DNA from: Seminavis robusta
Taxonomy: Eukaryota > Bacillariophyta > Bacillariophyceae > Naviculales > Naviculaceae
DNA length: 25,450 bases
Reading direction: 5' to 3'
Assembly (NCBI GenBank): GCA_903772945.1
Contig: CAICTM010001629.1
Coordinates: forward strand, 1 to 25,450
Positions 10,481-20,998 of this stretch are shown one piece after another (position 1 is the stretch's first letter; each line of letters opens with the position of its first letter). The notes under the pieces were generated by a model. The model saw only the letters and a list, made by a program, of their open reading frames with translations. It was not told the DNA's origin and did no database searches. Made by a program: the position numbers and the translations under genes.

Positions 10481-10719
10481 TTGAGTTGACCATCTTCTTC
10501 AAATCGATAGAAACCGAACCACGCAGACCGAAGTCTCTCCTCCCTCGAATGGTTTTGGCTTTCAATTGTAACCAGTTCTCCAGTCGGCAGCCCATTCAAT
10601 TGTCGCCAGTTCTCCAGTCGGCAGCCCATAGAGGTTGAGATAACTTGTTTAAACACCGTTTCAGTTCCTCCCACAAGAAGCAAGGATGTCTGCGCTTGTG
10701 GACCTCCAGAATACTATTG
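10481..10719. other. 3' flank of the ABC transporter
   Basis: No NBD-like sequence follows the stop codon in any frame. The only structure seen is the 34-bp tandem duplication listed separately. Confidence 0.6.
10561..10628 (+). repeat. 34-bp tandem repeat, two units
   Basis: Two adjacent units (10561-10594 and 10595-10628) begin TTCAATTGT and end CCAGTTCTCCAGTCGGCAG plus four bases. They differ only at two neighbouring bases (AA versus CG). It lies just downstream of the transporter stop codon, so it may fall in the 3' UTR. Confidence 0.9.
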
Positions 10720-11289
10720 CCTTCGCTCTGATTGCCACAACTGGAGGCAAATGATAGTATCATCACGTCCTTGGCACCACTTCTTTTCCTTCGATTCATC
10801 ATTCTGCAACCTCTGAACAAAACCTCAGAATACGGAAAATTTCGATTATACACTTCCAAGCTGCTCTACTGAGTAGCAGTAGTCCCAGAATGCAGGTCGG
10901 CGTCAGGCCTCAGCAGAGCGGTACCTGGTACCACCGGTACCGGTAGGGACAGTATGTTCGAGGATGAGTTCGCATTCTTCACCTTTGCGGCTGGGAACGC
11001 TGGCCTGGGGGAGTGAAGGCAAATGCCTATTGGGCCAACTCCACGACCAAGGAAGTAAGGTCTCTTCTTCGTCAATGTGAAGCTATTCCACAACCACTCC
11101 TCTCTGCAAAAAAGTGGGCGTCGCACCTTAGAAATTCTCCGAGCTTCTCTCAAATTTACCCGAAACGGCAACTTGGCCTCGCATCCATCTACAGCACGAT
11201 GGTCGGAGTCATGAAAACGCTCACAAAGTCTTGTCCGTCGCCGTCAACCTTTGCGTTTTGCCATTATCCATCCCTGCCTGGAGGTGCCA
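10720..11289 (+). other. 5' flank of LRR gene A, shared with LRR gene B
   Basis: The stretch 10720-10865 matches 16234-16434 with indels; for example CTCTGATTGCCACAA against TTCTGATTGCCACAA, and the block around TGGCACCACTTCTTTTCCTT is shared. A second patch matches near 10955 and 16505 (GTTCGAGGAT followed by GAGTT). This shows that the LRR duplication carried its upstream region. An open frame from about 11013 to 11327 overlaps the LRR start in another frame and shows no conservation. No core promoter was identified. Confidence 0.65.
10920..10947. repeat. GGTACC/ACCGGT palindrome cluster
   Basis: Four overlapping six-base palindromes (GGTACC twice, then ACCGGT and GGTACC again) lie 340-370 bp upstream of LRR gene A. 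The same words recur in the other intergenic regions. Confidence 0.8.
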
Positions 11290-13869
11290 ACGAAGGAGGA
11301 ACGAGCAGCCTGTGCCCTCTTCATTGAGAAAGATGACCAGTCTCATTCTAACAACGCCAACGAGTTGCTCTCCATTCTAGTTGAGAAAGGAGCAGTGACT
11401 CTCACATCAGGCGCGTCCGGCACGTCAGGCACCACATGTGTCGAGGTTCCCTTTGCCGATGACTCAAAAGAACAGATTTGCACTGCTGATCGACCATGGG
11501 ATGCTGTAACCACAAAACGTTGTGATGCCGCTCAGCCAGCCTACGGTGACACCAGTCAGTCTGACTCACGCGAGGTTAATGTTGATGAGCTCCAGGTGGG
11601 TGTCCTGGAGATTCAAGAACCCCAGGAAGCAACAAACATAGCAGCTCCTAGTCTTGCAAGAGGAGGGGCCATTGAATCTCAACCTGGAGCTTTTACTGCA
11701 TGTCCAGGTACCAGAGAGGTTCGTCAGGATGCCATTGAGTTTTCTCTCTTGGGTAGAGATGTTTCTGTAGATACGACTGCCACCGCTGTCGCTGCAGGCA
11801 GTGTGAACCAGGAGCAACCACGCCTTTCAGAAGCTGTTCCAGTGGATGATATTGAGGCAGGCAATTTACCCGGTGCAATTCCTGTGGACCATGCTGCAAT
11901 GGAAGCAAAGAAGAGCGAACGAGATGCACAGCTAAAACGACTTGGCATGTTTGGACTGTTGGTGATTCTGCTTGTAGTTATCTTTACTGCAGTGATATCA
12001 TCAACTGTGTCTGAAAAGAACGCTTCTGCCAAAAGCCCAATTCATGTGATGGCAACAAAGGTGCCTACTGCACCTCCCATTGCTGCCTCCTTGTCGCCAA
12101 CTCCTGCACCATCCTCTCTTATCTCTTCTGATATGCTGCTCAACACCACCATTGATGCCATCCAACATCCTCTATCACCTCAAGACAAGGCTCATAAGTG
12201 GTTGCTGAAGCACCCTCATGCAGACAACATGTCAGAGTGGAGAAAGGTCCAGCTGTTTGCATTGGCAACCTTCTTCTACAGTTTTCATGGGGAAGACTGG
12301 GTGGATGTTGTGAAGAGTGACTTCCTAGTTCATAACAAATCAGAATGTGATTGGTACTCTGGTGTGTACGGGAATTTGTTGTACAATATGTGGGAGCAAA
12401 AGTTTGTGTTTGTTGAAAAGGAAACAAGTGAAACCACGTGCAACAATATGAGCAACTTCACCAAGCTCAGGTTACTTTTCCCTGAAATTGCAAGCAAAAT
12501 GGAAAGTTCAATGCCTCCTGAGATTGCGCTTTTGCCAGAAATGGAAGACATCTACTTGAGGATGATTGGATTCAATGCCCCCCTTGAAGCAGCCATCATT
12601 CCTGAAATGAAGCAGCTCACAAACCTTCGCAGGATGAAGCTTAGCAACAACAAAATTACAGGGACGATTCCAGATTCACTTTTTGACATTTTGCCTTCCA
12701 GTACACTGGAGGAGCTTTCTTTGATTGAGCCAGACCTCTCTGGGACAATTCCCAGTAGAATCCAGGAGTTTCCCAACCTTCAAACACTGGAAATGTCTGG
12801 GAATTTCACAGGTACCATCCCCTCAGAGATTGGATTGCTGTCCTTGCTGACGAGTCTCAGTTTTTCAGGGAATGAACTACTCCAAGACACTATTCCATCA
12901 GAAGTTTTCAATCTCGCCACACTGGAGCGCTTCAGTTTAGTCAACACCAACATTTCTGGAACTTTAGCTACTTCGGTTGGACAGTGGAAAAGACTGACTG
13001 ATTTGCAGATTGATGCACAACTATCCGGAACCATTCCTTCTTCCATTTCTGAGCTGGAGAATTTGCAGATTTGTTCTTTGAAGGGCAACAACCTTGTTGG
13101 CACCCTTCCCCTGATAAGCCAAATGGCACCACTTGAGCGAATGTTTGTGTCAGAAACACAAGTCACTGGTCCCATACCTGCATCCTGGTTGCCCCCTTCT
13201 TTGAAATTTCTGGAACTGAATGATAATCAGCTCAGTGGAATTGTGCCAGAAAGTATCTGGTCACACACCAATCTCGAAACCCTCAAGAATCTAGCCAACA
13301 ATGCTGGCCTCTCTGGACAGATCTTTGTCCATCCGAATGCCTCTTTTTCAGAGCTTAGTTTCCTTGCTGTGAGCAACAATGGCTTCTATGGAACAATCCC
13401 ATTTGGTCCAATGAAGAACAGCAGTGGCCGATTGAGGAGCATGCTTCTAGATGGGAACTCCTTCTCTGGAACTCTCTCGAGTGATATTGGTTCCTTTACA
13501 AGAATGACAGATATGCGACTATCAAGGAACCTAGAGCTAACAGGGACAATCCCTACTGAAATCTCTCTTTGCGCAAGGTATGCACACATTTGATGTTTGT
13601 TTGGTGTTTTTCTAATTGTGCTCCTGCTCACGGTTATCCTTCTCCATTGCAGCTTGAATAGTCTTCAAATGGACAACACTGGTATCTCTGGCTCCATTCC
13701 ATCTGAGCTGGGTTTGTTGACTCGGTTGCAGTATCACTCTCTTCATGGCACCAACCTGTCTGGCAGTGTGCCAATGGATGTCTGCATGCTCAAGGAGGAG
13801 GGCAGGCTAGTTGAGATTCATGTCAACTGCACAGCAATCACATGCGCCTGCAATTGTACCTGCTCCTAG
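11290..13869 (+). CDS. LRR membrane protein A: acidic N-terminus, one TM, plant-type LRR ectodomain; start codon is ACG
   Basis: Two exons, 11290-13577 and 13653-13869, make about 834 residues without a stop. Alignment with gene B puts the start at 11290, but the codon is ACG where copies B and C have ATG; no in-frame ATG exists between the upstream TGA (11212) and the TM region, so initiation is unresolved. Residues 1-215 are polar and acidic and end in the conserved stretch EAVPVDDIEAGNLPGAIPVD. One TM helix (about 218-240, LGMFGLLVILLVVIFTAV) follows, then a Pro/Ser/Thr stalk, an N-terminal cap (LFALATFFYSFHGEDW, ECDW) and about 15 LRRs of the LxGTIPxxL type. The last exon encodes the final repeats and a Cys-rich end, NCTAITCACNCTCS. 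There is no signal peptide and no kinase. The likely topology is N-inside with the LRRs outside, suggesting recognition or adhesion; the ligand is unknown. Several NxS/T sites lie in the presumed ectodomain. Confidence 0.82.
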
Positions 13870-14230
13870 GGTAGCTAGGTATCCAACATGCCAGGATGTG
13901 ATCTTTGGCTGGTGGATTTGTCTGCCTCTGGCATTCATTTTACTTTACTTCATTAATTCATGTTGATCATTCTGCACATATTAGCCATTGTAGCAAAAGC
14001 AAAAGCAAGAGGTGCTGGTGTGGTAGTAATGTCGGAAGACTCTAAAACTAGCAACTTGATACGACAAAGTACTAGGATATAAAAGGGTGAGAGAAAAGAA
14101 TCCCCTCAGGCTACCTAACTGACAACCGACAGACTGTAAGTCGCCTGACACCCTCCCCTGATTCAACGGGGGTTTAGAGTAGGTAGATAGCCCTCAACGG
14201 ATGTAGGGCCCTTGTGAATTTTATTTGTAT

Positions 14231-14254
14231 GTTTGTCCGTTTGTCCGTTTGTCT
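14231..14254 (+). repeat. (GTTTGTCC)3 tandem repeat
   Basis: Three adjacent 8-bp units, the last with one change (GTTTGTCT). It is a short microsatellite with no evident function. Confidence 0.9.
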
Positions 14255-14338
14255 GTCACAGTTTTTAGCCCTAACCCTATAAAAGTAGCCTGCAGATGGC
14301 TGGCTAGCTAGATGGAGTAGCTGCTATTAATAGTTACC

Positions 14339-14437
14339 GTAGCTCCCAAGCAGCTAACTGTTCATTATTTAGCTAGCCAGCTAGGAGAGCCTAATATCTT
14401 GGCTACCCAAGCAGCCAACTGTTTATTACCTAGCTAG
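14339..14437 (+). repeat. Imperfect 37-38 bp direct repeat with TAGCTAG ends
   Basis: The unit at 14339-14376 (CCCAAGCAGCTAACTGTT core) is repeated at 14401-14437 (CCCAAGCAGCCAACTGTT core). Both units end in TAGCTAG. The spacing is 24 bp. It may be the remains of a short palindromic repeat family. Confidence 0.75.
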
Positions 14438-14552
14438 AAACAGGCTCTATATATCTACTAGAGCTAGCCGCGGTGGCAGTACTAGCTAGCTAGTTACACA
14501 TTGTAGCCAAGCAACCGGCCCAATGATTCCATTTCAAACTCGTTGAGGGCTC

Positions 14553-15335
14553 ATGCCTTCGGCAGCCTCAATTGTCTACGGAATCCAGCCGGGGCCAGGC
14601 TTAAGAAGCAAAGAAGAGTGGACATTCCGTGGGATGAGCAGGGGCGAGAAATTGAGGGCCATTACGGGGGCCAAAGGGTTTGGCTTTGCTGATTGTCTCC
14701 TTTGGGCCGAAGCTGAGGCACTCGCCAAACATATTTCCTCTTTGCTCGCTGCAACATGGGAACGCCCTTACGTGCGTCGCTACGTTAATTCTAAGCCCAG
14801 CCTTGCTATTATTCGGGACCGTCACCTCTGCATGTGTGGCTCTGGTGTCCCCGATGGCACAATAAGCTACCGCCATTCTCTTTTGGATGCAGATGGTGCA
14901 CTTGCCCTCTTCGGCTTATCTTGCCCCCCTCTTACTCCCTCCCGACGTCCCCTCTACTTCATCCTTTTGCTCCTCACATCCCCATCCCCCCCTCTAGCCA
15001 ACCAGGTCCCTGTGTGGTGGAGTCCTTGCAGCTCCTCTCGTCGTCGAGTAACCGACCTGGTAACTGGGCTTGTTCGTCCGTCGCACCACTCTTCTAAGAA
15101 TAACACTGGCTCGATGGCTTGTACCGGTACTGGTACCGGTACCGGTATAGGAGGCTGTAGAAACTCCCACGGAAGTACCTCCATGGTATTCCTGTTGGAA
15201 CTTGTTATCTCGTTCCTCTTCCGTGTCAACACCTCTACCGGTACTTGTGGTGTTGATCGTAGTTGGCTTGTTCGTCTCCGTGCAGTAGTAATAGGCTTCG
15301 ATGACTTTTCGTGGTCTTGCTGCTCACTCCTGTGA
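14553..15335 (+). other. 260-codon open frame, possible retroelement remnant in its first half
   Basis: An ATG-initiated frame of 260 codons with no intron evidence. Residues 30-115 have a regular, protein-like composition with the pattern WAEAEALAKH, WERPYVRRYVN and AIIRDRHLCMCGS, which reminds me of the C-terminal part of retroelement polyproteins in algae; this is from memory and unverified. From about residue 120 on, the frame crosses pyrimidine-rich DNA and a GGTACC microsatellite (reading TGTGTGTG) and looks non-coding. I would not call a functional gene. Confidence 0.3.
15121..15149. repeat. GGTACC/ACCGGT microsatellite
   Basis: A tract of alternating GGTACC and ACCGGT palindromes. 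It falls inside the doubtful 260-codon frame, which argues against that part being coding. Further isolated ACCGGT words follow near 15237 and 15678. Confidence 0.85.
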
Positions 15336-16964
15336 GCCTTGTGCGTCCGTTGCCGATTGTTGGACGCGTCGTTTGCGTCACTCCTGTTGGCTTGCGCGGT
15401 TCGTCTCCGTATAGTTGCCTCGGTTTCTTGTTGGATCTTCGTCGTCGCAGCTTACTACCTCCGCGATCGCTCGTTCGCTTTCTTGTTCTGGTGGAATATT
15501 CCGTCTTACTGTGGACTTGGTCTTGGTTGGTTTCTTGGAACGCTGCGTTTGGTGGTGGTGTCTGCTCACTTCTCCGAGCTTGCTCGTACTCTCCTTGTTC
15601 TTATGTCGGCTTTTGTTCCTCCGCTTGGTCGGTATTTGTTCTTGTGGCCGGACGCTTTGGCTTGGTCCTTGTAGCTACCGGTATGCATAATCGCCTTGGC
15701 GTTCTATTCGCTTGTTCCTTGGAACTTTAGGCTCCTACTTGTTGGACCTTGGACTTGGTGGGCGCACTCTTGCGGTTCGATTCGCTCAGTCCTCTGAGCT
15801 TGATTCGATTCTGTCGTCTATCCGTATCATAAATTCGCGCTGATCAGTCGTCGTGTCTTGAACGAACGGTCGTTTCGGTGACTTGTGCGGATTCGGCAAA
15901 TTCCACCGTTTCGCCTTAGGGTACTAGGGGCCGCTATAGCTAGGAGCCACTCGGAGGGCTTCTCTTGTTGTAGATGTCTGCAGTAATGATGTATAGAGCT
16001 AATGGGTGAGTTGCATGAGCTGGAATCGCTTACTGTCGGAGATGCAGTTGCCGGCGTTCTTGTGGGCTTGTTGACTCCCATCGCTTCAACACCTGTTAAC
16101 TCAATCCGTCGTATCTTGTTCAATATCCGGAACTGTAGGCTGGCGCTTGTAGACCTATGGCTCCTCCGCAAGGTATGCTAGCACGGCTTTTTTAAAAGCT
16201 CAAAGTAAGTGGCTGTGAAAATAGACTTTAAAATCTTCGTTCTGATTGCCACAACCGCAGGATCTGATTGCCAACAAATGATATATATCATCGCCACGTC
16301 CTGGCACCACTTCTTTTCCTTGGATTCATCATTCTACAACCTATCAACTAAACCTAAACGAGAGCTTCATGGCAGGAAGGCTTCTTAATAATTGAGTACG
16401 AGAGGATTCTCCACTTCCAACTCCTGCAAGCTACCGTAGCTAGCCAGCCAGCCAGCTATAGCTGTAAAGCCCAGTGACTGCCATGCAGTCGGGGTTGATT
16501 CTGGTTCGAGGATTGAGTTCCCATACTCGGCCTTCGTAGCCTGAGAACGCCGGGTTGAAGAACGCAACCGTCACTTGAAGAGAGAGTTTGTGTTACCTTC
16601 AAATAAATAATCAATGTACATTAGAAGGATGATGAAAAAGGGGGTTCAGAGTAGGTAGATTCTTTTTCTTTTGTTGCTCGTCATCACTTCTTTCTGTATG
16701 AACGCAGAAGCTGCCGTTTGGCTGGAGCACCTAGCTAGAGTACGGTAGCTAGTGCTAGCCACAACGTCCCACTGTAGGTTGGTAGCAGGGCGATAGCAGA
16801 GCCCTTCTACAGTAGGCTGGCAACCATCGCCAAGAAGGACTGTTGCAACCTTGGATACCTCTCTATCCATCAGGTTCACAAATCAACCCAACCACATTGC
16901 CGGAATCAACCTTTACACGGTGCTCTATTACGTCCAAGTCCCTTTTTTTAGCTGCAGCGCACAA
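15336..16964. other. Intergenic region upstream of LRR gene B, strand-asymmetric in its first half
   Basis: From about 15260 to 15830 the plus strand is unusually T/C/G-rich with CTTGG, TCGT and CTCACT words, so the minus strand is purine-rich and reads as basic, hydrophilic peptide in several frames. No frame is long or conserved. From 16234 the DNA matches the upstream region of LRR gene A. CTAG-type palindromes recur around 16430-16460 and 16725-16755. No promoter was identified. Confidence 0.5.
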
Positions 16965-19553
16965 ATGGAGGGGAAAACTGAAGCTTGTGGCCTTGTCATC
17001 GAGAAAGACGATGAAGCTCATTCGAGTGAGCTGCTCTCCGTTCTAGTTGAGAAGGGAACTATTGGTCTCACTCCACGCATCCCCTCTTCTGAGATGAGAG
17101 TCAGAAACATCACTACTATATCCAGCAGAGCTTCCACCAAACAGAAGGTGACAAATGATCAGCCTTCCAATGGCAAGAAAACCACACAATCCACCTGTGG
17201 CAACGGGCAGGATGCAAATGACATTGGTCCAACCATGGTTGTGGATAGACAACTTGGTGAAGATACTCAAGATATACAAGAAGCAACCAGCCCAGCAGCT
17301 TCAAGCCTTGCTAGAGGAGGGGATATTGAGCATCTACCAGGAGCTTTTGCTTCTGTCCCTGGAAGCTCACACGTTCGACAGGATGCTGTTCAATTTTCTC
17401 TCATGGGCAGAGAACAAAATGCTAGTGATTGCAGCCATGCTTCCTCCATTGCTGGGAACAACCAGGAACAGCATGGACTTTCAGAAGCCTTTCCTGTGGA
17501 TGATATTGAGGCAGCCAATCTGCCCGGGGCCGTTCCTGTGGATCATGCTGCAGAAGAGGCTAAGAAACTCAATAGAGACTGGCAGCTAAAAAAACTTGGC
17601 CTCTTGGGACTTCTTGGGATTTTGCTCGTGGTTTCTCTCACCACTGTTTTATCCTCAACCTTGTCTGGAAAGGAAACTGTTGTCAATGACCTAATCGACG
17701 TGCCAGCAACCCAGGTGCCAACAGACCCTCCCTCTCATACAACCTTGTCACCATCTCCTGCATCAACATTTCTCATTCCAAACGATATGCTTCTGAGCAC
17801 CACCACCAGTTCAGCTTTGCTGAACCCTCTGTCACCTCAAAGCAAGGCTTTTTTGTGGTTGTTGGATCACCCTGATGTGAAAACCATGGAAATGTGGAGG
17901 AAGGTGCAGCTATTTGCATTGGCAACCTTCTTCTATAGTTTTCATGGGGAAGACTGGTTGGATGTTGTCAGGACAGACTTCGTGGCTTATGGCAAGTCAG
18001 AGTGTGACTGGTACTCTCGTATTTATGGTAGCTTGTTGTACCATTTTGGGGAACAGAAGTATATCATGACTGAAAGGAAGACAAATGAAACAACTTGCAA
18101 CAGTATGGGGAATTTCACCAGGCTTAATTTGCAATTTCCCCGAAGCATGCACAAACCTCACACTTCAATGCCACCAGAGATTGCTCTGTTGCCAGAGCTT
18201 GAAGAGATTTCCCTGAGCTCGATTGTATTCAATAATCCCATGTCAGCAGCAGTCATCCCTGAAATGAAGCAGCTAACAAAGCTCCACACAGTAAAGCTTG
18301 CAAAGAACGAAATATCGGGACCAATTCCAGACTCACTTTTTGAGATTTTGCCTTCCAATACACTTGAGGAGCTTTCACTGAATGAGCCAGGCCTGTCAGG
18401 GACAATCCCCAGCAGAATCAATGAGTTTTCAAACCTCAAAACACTGATGTTGTCTGGGAACCTCACAGGAACCATCCCATCAGAAATAGGATCCCTTTCA
18501 TTGATGAAATCTCTAACTCTTTCCCGGAATAGCCATCTCAATGGCACCATACCCACAAAACTTTTTGAACTGTCCAAAATGTGTACTCTCAAGTTGCAGA
18601 AGACAAGCTTGAGTGGAACTCTCTCATCTGATGTTGCAGAGTTGAGCAGATTGAGCGAGCTTCAGATTGATGAGGCTAAACTATCAGGGTCCATTCCAAG
18701 TTCTCTTGCTGATATGACAGGTTTGAGAATTCTTACCTTGGCTGACAATGAATTGACGGGCCCTCTTCCCCCACTCAATCCAATATCTCCCTTTGAACAA
18801 ATACGTTTGTCATACAACCAGTTCACTGGATCTATACCAACGTCCTGGTTTGACAATGAAAATGTCGCTGAATCTATGTATTCACTTGAGTTGGACGAAA
18901 ACCTCCTAACAGGAAAGATACCAGAAGGCATCTGGTCACTCACCAAGCTTCGCACCCTTGTTCTTGCCAACAACCTTGCACTCACTGGACAGATCTCCAG
19001 CCAACAGAATTACATTTCTTCACAGCTAAGGATCATCTCACTGAGCAACAATGAATTTTATGGATCAATCCCATTTGGTAAAATGCAGAATAGCAATGGG
19101 ACATTGACTAGACTGCTGCTAGATGGGAACTACTTCTCTGGAAATGTCTCCAGTGAGGTTGGTTTCCTGACAAGGCTGGCTGATTTACGTTTGTCAAACA
19201 ACCTAGAGCTATCAGGGACCATCCCTACTGAAATCTCTCTTTGCTCAAGGTATGCGCATCTTTGATGGCAGTTCTCTTTCTTGCAGTATTTGATGGTTCT
19301 TCTTCATTCTGACCAATTCTGCTTTATCCGTTGTAGCTTGAGATATCTTCACATCAACAACACTGGTATCTCTGGCTCCATTCCATCTGAGCTGGGTTTA
19401 TTGTCCTGGCTGGAGTTGCTCTCTCTTCATGACACCAAATTGTCTGGCATTGTTCCAGGGGAGGTTTGCATGTTGAAAGAGGAGGGCAGTCTTCGTGAAT
19501 TACACATCAACTGCACAGCTGTTACATGCACCTGCAATTGTACCTGCTCCTAG
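16965..19553 (+). CDS. LRR membrane protein B: acidic N-terminus, one TM, plant-type LRR ectodomain
   Basis: Two exons, 16965-19249 and 19337-19553, give 833 residues, one fewer than paralogue A; both final exons are 217 nt and the intron sits at the same codon in phase 2. The ATG at 16965 (MEGKTEACGLVIEKDD) was chosen because homology with the other copies begins there; the frame stays open 38 codons upstream to another ATG at 16851. The acidic N-terminal region ends with EAFPVDDIEAANLPGAVPVD, followed by a TM helix at about 211-233 (LGLLGLLGILLVVSLTTV), a Ser/Thr/Pro stalk, the cap domain (LFALATFFYSFHGEDW, ECDW), about 15 LRRs and the terminal NCTAVTCTCNCTCS. This is the only one of the three copies with both a proper start and a complete ectodomain. 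No kinase or signal peptide is present. Its role, perhaps sensing or adhesion at the surface, is inferred from the architecture. Confidence 0.9.
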
Positions 19554-20381
19554 GTCTCAACTTCATGCGGCTGCTCCTGTACACCGATTCTAAGATTGAC
19601 ATGTTTGACCATGTTTTCAACTTCATTGGGCTTAGCCATCTCTGGGAGATTCTCCCATTGCATCTTCTAGTACCGGTACTTCATTGTACAACCGAACCCT
19701 CCTTTCCTCATGGAGTTCAATTCATGAAGCTGCACTCATTTTTTAGCTCTACTTGTGGCTTTGATTCTTTGGTTGAGGTTGTTTAGTTGCCTACAGGTAG
19801 GATGGCACAGAGAATACAGTACCTGTGCCTTGACCTATTTGTGCATTCTTGGTGAAAGTAGCTACTGGCCAGCTAGCTAGCTATGTAGTCGCAAAAGCAA
19901 GGATGTCTCTATCATCGATCTGTGATTTCCACACATAAAGCTCTTCGTGCGGTCTCCCTTTGCCATGAGCCCGCCTCGTACTACGCCACGTTACGCTCTT
20001 TGTTCGATCGAAACCAACGCATTAAAGGATTACTGATGAACGTTGACAAGATTACCTCTCTTGTCTGAGTTGAGATGCAAAATCTTTCGGCAGAAGCGGT
20101 TCAAGGAATGACCATGGTGAAGCCAAGAGCAAAGCCATCAATTCGGTTGCTTGTTGTCACTTGATTGGCCAGAGAGTCGAGTCGAGTTTGGATCTGTTGA
20201 CTCGGGAAGGCATTCTCCGAAGCCTAACCAGCTCGCCGCCCCTGATGAGAGGAAGCAATCGAATGGTTGGGAACCGGTACCATGGGCAGGTGGCAGCAGC
20301 AAACAACACAATCCGCACAAGTGTGCTAGTGATAGCCTCGAGTACAGATGGCATATCTATAGCCAGTGACACGAGGTATGT

Positions 20382-20434
20382 GGTACCGGTACCGGTATAC
20401 ATAGCTACCGGTACGAGGTATCATAGCTACCGGT
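20382..20434. repeat. GGTACC/ACCGGT repeat cluster
   Basis: GGTACCGGTACCGGTATAC at 20382-20400 is followed by two more ATAGCTACCGGT units ending at about 20415 and 20434, separated by GAGGTATC. It belongs to the same palindrome family as the clusters at 4142, 10920 and 15121. Confidence 0.8.
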
Positions 20435-20975
20435 TGCAGTGCAGTTGAACAAGTGACATCAGAGGCCAACTAGAGGTCTACTACTGGTATGTCATAAGTC
20501 AGAACTGAGTCGAGTCACAAGAAGCTGACGATGTGGGCAGTTGCACTGTGAGTACTAGAGTACTAATTAAGCAGTAGAAGGCAATACTGCAAAGCTACTA
20601 TCAGTGTACAGTACTCTGAGTATGTCAGAGGTTCGTAGAGCGTAGGTGGGTACCGGTACAGCTGATTTCTTGGAGTATTTACTTGTATCATACTAGCTAG
20701 TACAGTACATGCAAGTGCAGGTACTATGAGAATAGTAGTGCGTATTGCCAGTTCACAGTTCGGGGGTGTTCGCTCGGACTTTCTCAGCCGACTGTCGCAC
20801 TTGTTTAGTCGGCGTGGCAGAGTACAGGTTCAGTAGATAAGGTAAAAACAGTTTTCTTGGGTAAACAATGTTGATTAGAGTGATCTGGGTATTAAGACCT
20901 GCAGTGCATTAAGACCCACGTAATATTCTTGGGATTGTACAGTAATTTCTATAGTACTACCAAAAGGTAGACTAC

Positions 20976-20998
20976 CTGGTACACTGTATGTGTACCAG
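20976..20998. repeat. 9-bp inverted repeat (hairpin)
   Basis: CTGGTACAC at 20976-20984 pairs perfectly with GTGTACCAG at 20990-20998 across a 5-nt loop. No T-run or gene end lies next to it, so a terminator role is not suggested. Confidence 0.8.

Larger units (their letters stand above)
13870..14552. other. Intergenic region rich in TAGC/CTAG palindromes
   Basis: No gene was seen. Two TATAAAAG words occur (about 14077-14086 and 14278-14285) without a following reading frame I can trust. A CCCTAACCCT stretch near 14268 is under two telomere units. From 14300 to 14500 the DNA is dense in CTAGCTAG-type palindromes and contains the direct repeat listed separately. Confidence 0.55.

Noticed and set aside
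11013..11327. Open frame overlapping the start of LRR gene A, considered as its N-terminus
   Set aside because: It is in a different frame from the LRR protein and matches nothing in copies B or C; joining it would need an unseen intron or frameshift.
12140..13175. Minus-strand open frames across the LRR exon of gene A
   Set aside because: They are antisense to a well-supported LRR-coding frame, and the same happens in gene B.
14264..14276. Telomere-like CCCTAACCCT
   Set aside because: Less than two units, with no continuation on either side; too short for an interstitial telomere.
19526..19786. 86-codon frame after LRR gene B
   Set aside because: It begins within the last exon in another frame and has no counterpart downstream of gene A; it is probably 3' UTR.
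20151..20448. Overlapping short frames on both strands
   Set aside because: Several frames of similar length on both strands cross a GGTACC repeat; none is protein-like.
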